Positions 1 to 5,593 of a stretch of DNA of 15,651 nucleotides are shown piece after piece. A model generated the notes under the pieces. The model searched no databases. It saw nothing but the letters and a program-made list of their open reading frames with translations, and had not been told where the DNA came from. The translations under genes were made by a program, and so were the position numbers. The stretch's first letter is position 1, and each line of letters opens with the position of its first letter. Origin of the DNA: Sedimenticola sp. (GTDB lineage: Bacteria; Pseudomonadota; Gammaproteobacteria; Chromatiales; Chromatiaceae); assembly GCA_027023915.1 (NCBI GenBank), contig JALVUB010000302.1:1-15651 (forward strand), in the 5' to 3' direction.

Positions 1-294
1 CCGGTAGCACCGGTTTACAACCCACCCATTCCCCAACCGGCGACCCAGCCGCCGCCGCTGGAGCAACCGCTGCCGACACCGGATCAGGCGCCACCTCACG
101 CTCAGTTTCTTGGCCAGAAAAAGTCCGTGGCGGCGGGCCAGAAGCAAGAGAGCGTCAAGCCGGCGCCAGCGTCACCACGTCCTTTTGCCCGCCCGGACAC
201 CGGCGGCAATGTTTTTCCCTTGCGTGGCAACCCCCAGTCCGGTCGCGCCGATCCCCGTTTTCGCCCGCCAGAGCTGAAGGGCGTGTCGGACTGA
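1..294 (+). CDS. C-terminal end of a proline-rich protein (partial, 5' end outside window)
   Basis: The frame starting at base 1 is open for 97 codons and ends in TGA at 292-294. The visible part is very rich in Pro, with Gln, Ala and Arg, including runs such as PQPATQPPPLEQPLPTP. It ends ...RPPELKGVSD. It shows no catalytic motif, membrane segment or Cys/His cluster and looks like a disordered tail or linker, as found on periplasmic, envelope or regulatory proteins. The function cannot be told without the upstream part. It converges on acyP with 34 bases between the stop codons. The frame assignment rests on its openness and on GC-rich third positions. A longer minus-strand frame over the same bases is arginine/glycine-rich and looks like a shadow. 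Confidence 0.6.
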   Translation, partial: PVAPVYNPPIPQPATQPPPLEQPLPTPDQAPPHAQFLGQKKSVAAGQKQESVKPAPASPRPFARPDTGGNVFPLRGNPQSGRADPRFRPPELKGVSD

Positions 295-328
295 CAAGTT
301 CCGTCGCCCCAAAAAACCGAGATCTCAT

Positions 329-601
329 TCAGCCGGTGGTGAAACGGCGGGGAGAAAGATGGTCTTCCGGCAGGATTTCGCACTCGACCGCTTCCACCCG
401 CGACAAGGGCGACCCTTCCCACAACCACGCCTGAAGGGCTTCCACCGCCTGGGGAGCACCGCAAGCAACCACCTCCACCGTGCCGTCGGGCAAATTGACC
501 GCCGAACCCGTGACACCCAGCGATTCGGCCTTTTGCCGGGTGGTCTCCCGAAACCAAACCCCTTGGACGCGCCCCCGCACGATGCAACGGACACACTTCA
601 T
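329..601 (-). CDS. acyP: Acylphosphatase
   Basis: 90 aa, the usual size for an acylphosphatase, which hydrolyses the carboxyl-phosphate bond of acyl phosphates such as acetyl phosphate or carbamoyl phosphate in the cytosol. The phosphate-binding signature GRVQGVWFR is at residues 10-18 with the catalytic Arg18. The catalytic Asn36 is in the second signature VNLPDGTVEV. The N-terminal beta strand KCVRCIVRG and the C-terminal strand ending RRFTTG fit the ferredoxin-like fold. The start is the ATG at 599-601, preceded by a good Shine-Dalgarno (GAGAGGAAGG). The ATG overlaps the yihY stop by 4 bases (ATGA), so the two genes are probably translationally coupled. A T-run on this strand at 311-316 follows only a weak 4-bp stem, so an intrinsic terminator is not convincing. 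The family call is secure; the physiological substrate is unknown. Confidence 0.93.
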   Translation of the reverse strand: MKCVRCIVRGRVQGVWFRETTRQKAESLGVTGSAVNLPDGTVEVVACGAPQAVEALQAWLWEGSPLSRVEAVECEILPEDHLSPRRFTTG

Positions 602-1821
602 CCCTTCCTCTCCAGTTGTTCCAGGGGAATATCCAGAATCCCGCTCAGGCTTTGGTCGGCGCGCGCCACTATCTCCGCCAGGCGGGGATTGTGGGGCCAG
701 CCGGGCTCATCAGGCAGGGGCAGGCGACGCCCCGAGATTCGGTAGAGATCATGCAGGGTGATGTCGCCCACGGCACGGGTCAGCAACCACTGTCCCCGCT
801 CGTTACGGTCCACCAGATGGTTGGCCTTCAGCTCGGCCAGCAGTCCTTCCGCGTCGCCGCAACAGTCGATGAGGGACCGCGTGGTGACCGATTCGCCCCG
901 CTTCTGAGCATCGGCCAGCCGCAGCAACAACAGCACCATCTCTTCCAAAATGCCCTTGCGCCCATTGCGTCCGCTGAAAAGATGACGATGGGCCTCCAGC
1001 CCGTAGGTCACTTCCGCGCCCAGCAGCAGCACCAACCAGGAGAGATAGAGCCAGATGAGAAAGATGGGAATGGCCGCCAGGGCGCCGTAGATCACTTCGT
1101 AAGTCGGGAAGTTGGTGAGATACCAGGCAAAACCCCGCTTGGTCCATTCGAAGAGAACAGCCGCCAGCACGCCACCGGCAAGCGCGTGCCAACCCTTTAC
1201 CGGCCGGTTGGGAACCAGCCAGTAGAGCAGGCTGAAGGCCAGCGCGGACATCACCACCGGCAGCCACCCCAACAAACGCTTGCCAAGCCCTTCCGCGGTC
1301 ACCTCGGACACCGCGGGCAGGGAAACGAGGTACGAGGTGACCAGCAGACTGGCCCCCACCAACAGCGGCCCCAGGGTAATCACCGCCCAATAGACCAGAA
1401 AGCGGTTGAGCGGCGGTCTCTTGCGGCGCACCTCCCAGATGGCGTTGAAGGTGCGATCGATGCTGTGCATCAACATCACCGCCACCAGCAGCAATACCGC
1501 CAGTCCCACGCCACTGAGATGGGAAGCCTTGTTGGAAAACTCCAGCAGATAGCGCTGCACCACCTCCCCCGACGCGGGGATGAAATTCTCGAAGATGAAC
1601 TTCTGCACCAAATCGTTCATCTTGCGGCCCACCGGAAAGGCGGTGAGGATGCCCACCACCACCGTCATCAACGGCACCAGGGAGAGCAAGGTGGTGTAGG
1701 CCAGGGTACCGGCCCGCTCCAGGCCGCCGTGGGCCAGAAAGCGCGACAGGATGAGCCAGATGAAACGCCAGCCACGGCCAGCCCTTACCATTGCAGTAAA
1801 TTTGTCGGCTGTTTTGGTCAC
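598..1821 (-). CDS. yihY: YihY/BrkB-family inner-membrane protein
   Basis: 407 aa. It belongs to the YihY/BrkB (UPF0761, formerly 'ribonuclease BN') integral membrane family, whose transport or envelope role is unsettled; the old RNase BN assignment was an error in E. coli. Six hydrophobic segments are visible at about residues 41-61, 106-124, 144-165, 186-203, 213-228 and 246-272. Family landmarks include the AYTTLLSLVPL segment (41-51), FNAIWEVRRKRP (125-136) and the Trp/Tyr-rich stretch YGALAAIPIFLIWLYLSW. Residues about 285-407 form a soluble tail with winged-helix-like helices, as in the longer YihY members. The start is GTG at 1819-1821; an in-frame ATG lies 10 codons later without a better ribosome site. 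It is divergent from arsC across 52 bases and overlaps acyP by 4 bases. I recall a yihY-arsC-wrbA-hda order in Pseudomonas. Confidence 0.9.
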   Translation of the reverse strand: MTKTADKFTAMVRAGRGWRFIWLILSRFLAHGGLERAGTLAYTTLLSLVPLMTVVVGILTAFPVGRKMNDLVQKFIFENFIPASGEVVQRYLLEFSNKASHLSGVGLAVLLLVAVMLMHSIDRTFNAIWEVRRKRPPLNRFLVYWAVITLGPLLVGASLLVTSYLVSLPAVSEVTAEGLGKRLLGWLPVVMSALAFSLLYWLVPNRPVKGWHALAGGVLAAVLFEWTKRGFAWYLTNFPTYEVIYGALAAIPIFLIWLYLSWLVLLLGAEVTYGLEAHRHLFSGRNGRKGILEEMVLLLLRLADAQKRGESVTTRSLIDCCGDAEGLLAELKANHLVDRNERGQWLLTRAVGDITLHDLYRISGRRLPLPDEPGWPHNPRLAEIVARADQSLSGILDIPLEQLERKG

Positions 1822-1841
1822 CCGGTTTGTTCCCGTATAGT
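1814..1841 (+). promoter_or_regulatory. Predicted sigma70 promoter for the arsC-wrbA-hda operon
   Basis: A -10-like TATAGT lies at 1836-1841 and a weak -35 TTGGTC at 1814-1819, with a 16-base spacer. It sits 32 bases before the arsC ATG, which has a strong Shine-Dalgarno GGAGGAG at 1861-1867. The -35 matches the consensus poorly (3 of 6) and overlaps the start of divergent yihY. The minus strand of the same bases carries TACTAT, a possible -10 for yihY, so the two promoters may overlap. Confidence 0.4.
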
Positions 1842-1873
1842 ATTGTCCCCGCCCGACGACGGAGGAGTGCAGA

Positions 1874-2221
1874 ATGACGGTAACGATCTACCACAACCCG
1901 CGTTGCAGCAAATCGCGCCAAACTTTGCAACTGCTCAAGGATAACAACATCGAACCCCAGGTGGTTAAATACCTGGAAACTCCGCCCAGCCGGGAAGAGC
2001 TGGAAGAGCTGCTGAAGATGCTGGGAATGGAACCCCGCGATCTGATGCGCCGCAAGGAGAAGGAATACAAGGCGCTGGGACTTGACGACCCCGGTCTGAG
2101 CCGTGAACAGCTCATCGACGCCATGGTGGCTCATCCGCGGCTCATCGAGCGTCCCATCGTGGTCCACAAAGGCAGGGCCGCCATCGGCCGCCCGCCGGAA
2201 AACGTGCTGGAGATTTTGTGA
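1874..2221 (+). CDS. arsC: ArsC-family (YfgD-like) arsenate reductase-like protein
   Basis: 115 aa, glutaredoxin-coupled ArsC family with a thioredoxin-like fold. The catalytic cysteine Cys11 is in TIYHNPRCSKSR. Arginines matching the arsenate-binding Arg60, Arg94 and Arg107 of plasmid R773 ArsC are present at about 59, 93 (ERPIVV) and 106 (GRPPE). It lacks the roughly 25-residue C-terminal tail of R773 ArsC and is closer to E. coli YfgD, whose gene lies next to hda in E. coli. It may therefore be a general thiol oxidoreductase rather than a dedicated arsenic-resistance enzyme. No arsR, arsB or acr3 lies nearby, which supports that caution. It is the first gene of the operon. Its TGA overlaps the GTG start of wrbA by 4 bases. 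Confidence 0.9.
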   Translation: MTVTIYHNPRCSKSRQTLQLLKDNNIEPQVVKYLETPPSREELEELLKMLGMEPRDLMRRKEKEYKALGLDDPGLSREQLIDAMVAHPRLIERPIVVHKGRAAIGRPPENVLEIL

Positions 2222-2805
2222 GCTACATCCTGGTTCTTTATTACAGTCGCCATGGTGGCACCGCCGAAATGGCCCACCTGGTGGCCCGTGGCGTGGAAGA
2301 AGGCGGCCTGGAAGCGCGCATCCGTGCCGTGCCGGAGGTCTCGCCCACCTGCGAGGCAGTGGCCCCCAGCGTGCCCGGATCGGGCGCGCCCTATGTGGAG
2401 CTGGACGACCTTCGCCACTGCGCCGGGCTGGCCCTGGGCAGCCCCACCCGCTTCGGCAACATGGCGGCGCCCATGAAGCATTTTCTCGATACCACCTCGG
2501 CCCTCTGGATGAGCGGTGCCCTCATCGGCAAGCCGGCGGGGGTGTTCACCTCAACCAGCAGTTTGCACGGGGGCCAGGAGAGCACCCTGCTCTCCATGAT
2601 GCTGCCCCTGCTCCATCACGGCATGGTGCTGGTTGGCCTGCCCTATTCAGAAACCGCCCTGCTCACCACGAGCAGCGGCGGCACCCCTTACGGCCCTTCT
2701 CACCTGGCTGGCGCGGAGAGCAATCTGCCCCTGACCGAAGAGGAAAAACAGCTCTGCCGCGCCCTGGGCCGGCGGCTGGCGGAGATGGCGCGCAAGCTGG
2801 CATGA
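2218..2805 (+). CDS. wrbA: WrbA-type NAD(P)H:quinone oxidoreductase
   Basis: 195 aa, flavodoxin-like fold. WrbA proteins bind FMN and reduce quinones by two electrons, avoiding semiquinone radicals. The FMN-phosphate loop YSRHGGTA is at residues 9-16. The second flavin loop GSPTRFGNM is at 74-82 and TSTSSLHGGQE at 111-121; all are hallmarks of WrbA. The length matches the family (about 198). The start is GTG, overlapping the arsC stop as GTGA; no ATG fits the conserved N-terminus SYILVLYYS. The stop overlaps the hda ATG by 4 bases. The position next to a thiol-redox enzyme suggests a shared oxidative or electrophile stress role, which is inference. Confidence 0.93.
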   Translation: MSYILVLYYSRHGGTAEMAHLVARGVEEGGLEARIRAVPEVSPTCEAVAPSVPGSGAPYVELDDLRHCAGLALGSPTRFGNMAAPMKHFLDTTSALWMSGALIGKPAGVFTSTSSLHGGQESTLLSMMLPLLHHGMVLVGLPYSETALLTTSSGGTPYGPSHLAGAESNLPLTEEEKQLCRALGRRLAEMARKLA

Positions 2806-3500
2806 CACTTCAACTGCCGTTGGCGGTGAGCCTGCCCAGCCGGGCCACCCTGGATGATTTCATCGCCGGAGCAAACGGCCAGTTGCTGGCACTGGTTCGG
2901 GAAACAGCCCTGGAAGCCAGGGGTCAGCAGCTCTTTCTCTCAGGCGCCGCCGGGGTGGGCAAGAGCCATCTGCTCACCGGCGCGGTTGCGCTGGCGGCCC
3001 GACAAGGACGATCCACGGCCTATTTGCCCCTGGCGGAGCTGGTCCACCTCTCGCCGGAAATACTGGAAGGGCTTTCCACCTATGAGCTGCTGGCCTGCGA
3101 CGACCTTCAGGCCATCGCCGGCAACAGGGCGTGGGAAGAGGCCTTGTTCCACCTGTTCAACTCAGCCCGATCGGCGGACTGCAACCTGCTCTTTGCCGCC
3201 CGCGTCGGTCCCGCCGCCCTGCCCCTGGCACTACCGGATCTGCGGTCACGCCTGGCCTGGGGTCAAAGCTACAACATTCAGCCATTGGATGACGCCGGAC
3301 GGGAAGCCCTGCTGCTGCGTCAGGCCGAACAACGTGGCCTGAAGATGCAGCCCCAGGCGGCGGCATGGATGGTACGCCACTGTCATCGCGATCCCGGCCA
3401 TCTGCTGGCGTTGCTTGAACGGCTGGATCACGCTTCGCTGGCCAGCCACAGACGACTCACCCTCCCCTTCGTGCGGCAACAACTGGGGCAAGAGCGATGA
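2802..3500 (+). CDS. hda: Hda, DnaA regulatory inactivator
   Basis: 232 aa, matching the size of E. coli Hda (233). Hda with the DNA-loaded beta clamp stimulates ATP hydrolysis on DnaA, limiting initiation to once per cycle. The N-terminus LQLPLAV (3-9) resembles the clamp-binding QL(S/P)LPL motif. Walker A is GAAGVGKS (48-55) and Walker B LLACDD (96-101). The box VII segment LPDLRSRLAWG (144-154) carries the arginine-finger region, and the C-terminal RRLTLPFVRQQL (217-228) matches E. coli RKLTIPFVKEIL. The start is the ATG at 2802, chosen because the homologous N-terminus begins there and it overlaps the wrbA stop (ATGA). A longer frame runs upstream but lies inside wrbA. The stop overlaps mnmM by 4 bases. 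Confidence 0.94.
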   Translation: MTLQLPLAVSLPSRATLDDFIAGANGQLLALVRETALEARGQQLFLSGAAGVGKSHLLTGAVALAARQGRSTAYLPLAELVHLSPEILEGLSTYELLACDDLQAIAGNRAWEEALFHLFNSARSADCNLLFAARVGPAALPLALPDLRSRLAWGQSYNIQPLDDAGREALLLRQAEQRGLKMQPQAAAWMVRHCHRDPGHLLALLERLDHASLASHRRLTLPFVRQQLGQER

Positions 3501-4042
3501 AACTGACAGCGCTGGTTCACCAGCGGTTGCGGCAACTGGTGAAACCCGGAGATCATGTGGTGGACGCCACCGCCGGCAATGGCCACGATACCCTTGTGCT
3601 GGCCGAGCTGGTGGGCGAAGAGGGCCTGGTGTTCGCTTTCGACGTGCAACAGGCGGCGTTGGAGAACAGCCACAAACGGCTTGAGGAGGCCGGGCTGGCA
3701 AGCCGTGTGCGCTTCTTCGAGGAAGGCCACGAACGGATGGCAAGCCGGCTGCCCGAACCGCTGCACGGACGGCTTACCGCCGTGGTCTTCAACCTGGGTT
3801 ATCTTCCAGGCAGCGACAAGAGGTGCATCACCCGTCCCGACACCACCCTGGCCGCGTTGAGGCAGGCCGTCCGCCTGCTGCGCCCCGGTGGCATTGCCAG
3901 CGTGCTCGCCTACCGGGGCCACGCCGGCGGGCTGGCCGAGAGCATCGCCGTTTCGGCCTTCTTCCAACGTCAGACCGGAATGGAGGTGGAGACGCAAGAC
4001 TCTCCGGGCCCCGTTCTTTATATCGCCACCAAAAGCAAATAA
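3497..4042 (+). CDS. mnmM: MnmM/YtqB-family tRNA wobble-uridine methyltransferase
   Basis: 181 aa, class I SAM-dependent methyltransferase of the YtqB (rRNA methylase-like) family. Characterised members, named MnmM, methylate nm5s2U to mnm5s2U at position 34 of certain tRNAs. The SAM-binding motif I DATAGNGHDT is at 23-32, the acidic end of strand 2 FAFDV at 47-51, and the family-specific FNLGYLPG at 98-105 is followed by DK and an RPDTTLAAL segment. The region LRPGGIASVLAYRGHAGG (128-145) is also diagnostic. The start ATG overlaps the hda stop. In E. coli the same step is done by the MnmC methyl domain, so MnmM here may replace or duplicate it. An older annotation would be 'rRNA methyltransferase' or 'SAM methyltransferase'. 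Confidence 0.85.
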   Translation: MKLTALVHQRLRQLVKPGDHVVDATAGNGHDTLVLAELVGEEGLVFAFDVQQAALENSHKRLEEAGLASRVRFFEEGHERMASRLPEPLHGRLTAVVFNLGYLPGSDKRCITRPDTTLAALRQAVRLLRPGGIASVLAYRGHAGGLAESIAVSAFFQRQTGMEVETQDSPGPVLYIATKSK

Positions 4043-4053
4043 GAAGCCAGGCC

Positions 4054-4293
4054 ATGCCAAAAGTCATTGTCGATCCCGCCTCTCTGTCCCTGGACCAGCG
4101 CTACGCCATCGTCCACACAAGGCGCAAGTCACGTGAGCGCTTTCCCGAAGGTTGTGTCACCCTGGTGGAAAGTGAATCCCAGGCGGTTGAGGGAGCGGAC
4201 CCCGACAACCATCGCTACGGGGCCATTGTGTATGGTCCTTCCACCTCTTCCGAGGGACTCAGACTCTACTACCTGGTGCGATGGCTGGGATGA
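4054..4293 (+). CDS. Small protein of unknown function (79 aa)
   Basis: 79 aa from ATG at 4054 to TGA at 4291-4293. I do not recognise a family. The protein is soluble, with no signal peptide or membrane segment. The N-terminus PKVIVDPASLSLDQRYAIVHTRRKSRERFP suggests a strand, a helix and a basic patch. The C-terminal half DNHRYGAIVYGPSTSSEGLRLYYLVRWLG looks like a beta hairpin. It starts 11 bases after mnmM and its stop overlaps the next gene's ATG (ATGA), so it is embedded in the operon. That position and the in-frame continuity support it as a real gene. The frame is open further upstream inside mnmM, but that part is a shadow. Confidence 0.7.
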   Translation: MPKVIVDPASLSLDQRYAIVHTRRKSRERFPEGCVTLVESESQAVEGADPDNHRYGAIVYGPSTSSEGLRLYYLVRWLG

Positions 4294-4895
4294 CCACTCT
4301 AGATTTCATCCGCCATGGCACGCCGGAGGGCGGACGCCGCTATCGCGGTGCCAGCGTGGACGACCCACTCAGCGAAAAGGGCTGGCGCCAGATGTGGCTG
4401 GCGGTGGGCGACCAGTGTTCCTGGGATCTGGTGGTGAGTTCCCCACTGCAACGCTGTCTCGCATTCGCGGGGGCGCTGGCGGAACGCCATGGATTGACGA
4501 TGGAAGTGGAGCCGGATTTCCGCGAGGTGGGCTTCGGTGCCTGGGAGGGGTACAGCCCGGACGAAGTGGCCAGGCGTGACCCCAAAGGCTACGCCTCATT
4601 TTATGCAGACCCGGTGAACAACCGTCCCCCAGGCGCGGAAGACCTGCTCGACTTTGGACGGCGTGTAGCTCACGCTTTTGATCTATGGACGCAACGGGCG
4701 GCGGGAAATCGGTTGCTGGTGGTGGCCCATGCCGGCGTCATCCGCGCCGCCCTGGGCCATGTTCTGCACGCGCCACCCCATGCCTGGTACAGGGTCAAGG
4801 TGGACAACGCCGGCATCACCCGCTTTGTGCATGAAAACGACACCAGTCAACTGGTGTTTCACAACCGCGTTCATCATCATATAAGCATAAAATAA
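4290..4895 (+). CDS. Histidine phosphatase family protein (CobC/phosphoglycerate mutase-like)
   Basis: 201 aa from the ATG at 4290; an in-frame ATG at 4281 would add three residues. The later start is preferred because it gives the ATGA overlap seen at most other junctions of this operon. The phosphohistidine motif FIRHG is at 6-10 with nucleophile His9. Arg55 (SPLQR), the acidic residue in FREVGFGAWEG (78-87) and the second catalytic histidine in VVAHAGV (His147) complete the active site. The GxWEG segment resembles alpha-ribazole phosphatase (CobC) and PhoE-type enzymes. No cobalamin genes are present, so the substrate is open. The C-terminus ends in a His cluster, NRVHHHISIK. It is the last gene of the operon; no clear terminator follows, only the hemerythrin promoter four bases on. 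Confidence 0.88.
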   Translation: MTTLDFIRHGTPEGGRRYRGASVDDPLSEKGWRQMWLAVGDQCSWDLVVSSPLQRCLAFAGALAERHGLTMEVEPDFREVGFGAWEGYSPDEVARRDPKGYASFYADPVNNRPPGAEDLLDFGRRVAHAFDLWTQRAAGNRLLVVAHAGVIRAALGHVLHAPPHAWYRVKVDNAGITRFVHENDTSQLVFHNRVHHHISIK

Positions 4896-4898
4896 ATA

Positions 4899-4912
4899 TT
4901 GATCCCCATCAA
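4899..4912 (+). promoter_or_regulatory. FNR/Anr/Dnr box 1, perfect match
   Basis: TTGATccccATCAA matches the FNR/Anr consensus TTGAT-N4-ATCAA at all ten defined bases. Its centre (4905/4906) is 41.5 bases before 4947, the start site predicted by a TATCAT -10 at 4935-4940. This is the classical class II activator position. It lies four bases after the histidine phosphatase stop, in AT-rich DNA, upstream of the hemerythrin-like gene. Confidence 0.82.
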
Positions 4913-4929
4913 AAACCCTTGGCCACACA

Positions 4930-4943
4930 TTGACTATCATCAA
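4930..4943 (+). promoter_or_regulatory. FNR/Anr-like box 2 overlapping the -10
   Basis: TTGACtatcATCAA matches the FNR/Anr consensus at nine of ten defined bases. Its centre is 31 bases downstream of box 1, about three helical turns. It contains the TATCAT -10 hexamer, so a regulator bound here would block polymerase. It may serve as a repressing or autolimiting site, or may be the preferred site of a second CRP/FNR family member. Confidence 0.6.
4935..4940 (+). promoter_or_regulatory. Predicted -10 of the hemerythrin-like gene promoter
   Basis: TATCAT matches TATAAT at 5 of 6 bases. It predicts a start near 4947 and a 5' leader of about 90 bases up to the ATG at 5037. No good -35 hexamer is present; the FNR/Anr box 1 occupies that region, as expected for a class II activated promoter. 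Confidence 0.6.
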
Positions 4944-5036
4944 TCGTGCCACCGGACAATAACAACAAGGCGGTCGTCAATCACGATCACGTTCCCAACG
5001 CGGGATCTGGTCAAACGGGAGCTGGAGGATGAAATC

Positions 5037-5483
5037 ATGCTGACTTTCGAGGAACTCAATGCGCAAAACCACCGCATCACCGAACTGACCAACGTACTCC
5101 ACAAGCTGCTTTCGGATCGCCTGCTATGTGATTCGAGCATCACCTGCGATCTCTTCTACCAGTATGTGGAAGAGGTGAAGAAACACCTGGAAATCACCGA
5201 CCGCAAGCTTTACGCGCCCCTGCTCACCAGCGGCGACCAGAAGGCGGTCAATGCCGCCAACCGCTTCATGGGCGGCTCCAAGGAGATCAAGCGGATCTTC
5301 AACGCCTTCATCAAGCAGTGGTGCGATCCCAAGCACCATTCCCTCAAGGTGGCCGATTTCGAGGCATTCTCCAAAACCACTGACGAGATGTTCGGCATGG
5401 TGCTGGATCGCATCCAGGATGAGGTGGAACACCTCTATCCGCTGCTGCGCGAGCTGCGGGGAGACAATCTCAGAGCCGCTTGA
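5037..5483 (+). CDS. Hemerythrin-like (HHE) domain protein, degenerate iron ligands
   Basis: 148 aa. The start is the ATG at 5037, with the Shine-Dalgarno GGAGG eight bases before it; the frame is open back to 4899, but that stretch holds the promoter. The predicted structure is a four-helix bundle: helix 1 about 4-26 (His12, His22), helix 2 about 38-62 (YVEEVKKHLEITDRKLYAPLL), helix 3 about 76-96, helix 4 about 107-140 ending VEHLYPLLRE. The H...D..LY.PLL and E..LYPLL patterns are typical of hemerythrin-like domains, which bind a di-iron centre and sense or carry O2 or NO. By eye His50 and Asp55 on helix 2 are kept, but helix 3 has no His and the helix 4 ligand position appears to be Arg125. 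FNR/Anr control points to a low-oxygen or nitrosative role. The gene is monocistronic and followed by a strong terminator. Confidence 0.75.
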   Translation: MLTFEELNAQNHRITELTNVLHKLLSDRLLCDSSITCDLFYQYVEEVKKHLEITDRKLYAPLLTSGDQKAVNAANRFMGGSKEIKRIFNAFIKQWCDPKHHSLKVADFEAFSKTTDEMFGMVLDRIQDEVEHLYPLLRELRGDNLRAA

Positions 5484-5500
5484 ACAAAAACCATCTTAAA

Positions 5501-5527
5501 GGAAGGTCTGAAAAGTTCAGGCCTTCC
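5501..5527 (+). other. 12-bp hairpin just after the hemerythrin-like gene
   Basis: GGAAGGTCTGAA (5501-5512) pairs with TTCAGGCCTTCC (5516-5527) through 12 base pairs, including one T-G wobble, around the 3-base loop AAG. No T-run follows, so alone it is not a typical intrinsic terminator. It lies 17 bases after the stop codon and directly upstream of the true terminator. It may protect the 3' end of the mRNA or act on the other strand. Confidence 0.6.
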
Positions 5528-5530
5528 CAC

Positions 5531-5564
5531 GGGGTGGCGCCTTCGGGGTAGCCACCTTCTTTTT
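5531..5564 (+). terminator. Rho-independent terminator with UUCG tetraloop
   Basis: GGTGGC (5533-5538) pairs with GCCACC (5551-5556), extended outward by G-T wobbles. The apex contains CC-TTCG-GG (5540-5547), a very stable C(UUCG)G tetraloop. TTCTTTTT follows at 5557-5564. It ends the FNR-controlled hemerythrin-like transcript and insulates the next gene. Confidence 0.82.
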
Positions 5565-5579
5565 GCGCCCGTGTTTTGC

Positions 5580-5585
5580 GATAGT
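5580..5585 (+). promoter_or_regulatory. Possible -10 of the MBL hydrolase gene (leaderless transcript?)
   Basis: GATAGT resembles TATAAT (4 of 6) and predicts transcription starting about 5592, within a few bases of the ATG at 5594. No Shine-Dalgarno precedes that ATG. The -35 region is poor, so confidence is low. Confidence 0.3.
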
Positions 5586-5593
5586 CTTGTTTC

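Noticed and set aside
306..340. Minus-strand T-run after acyP as an intrinsic terminator
   Set aside because: The six-T run follows only a 4-bp stem with a long loop; it cannot be supported as a terminator.
616..1944. 442-codon plus-strand open frame opposite yihY
   Set aside because: It is Gln/His-rich shadow sequence antisense to a clear membrane-protein gene, with no family features.
803..2167. 454-codon minus-strand frame across yihY and arsC
   Set aside because: Its translation is low-complexity Gly/Ala/Arg/His and it overlaps two well-supported genes in other frames.
1874..2221. Arsenic-resistance island
   Set aside because: The ArsC-like gene is YfgD-type and lacks arsR, arsB/acr3 or arsH neighbours; it belongs to the hda cluster.
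4840..4857. ACACCAG-TCAA-CTGGTGT inverted repeat near the end of the histidine phosphatase gene
   Set aside because: It lies inside the coding sequence with no T-run; a 7-bp stem alone is weak evidence for a terminator or operator.
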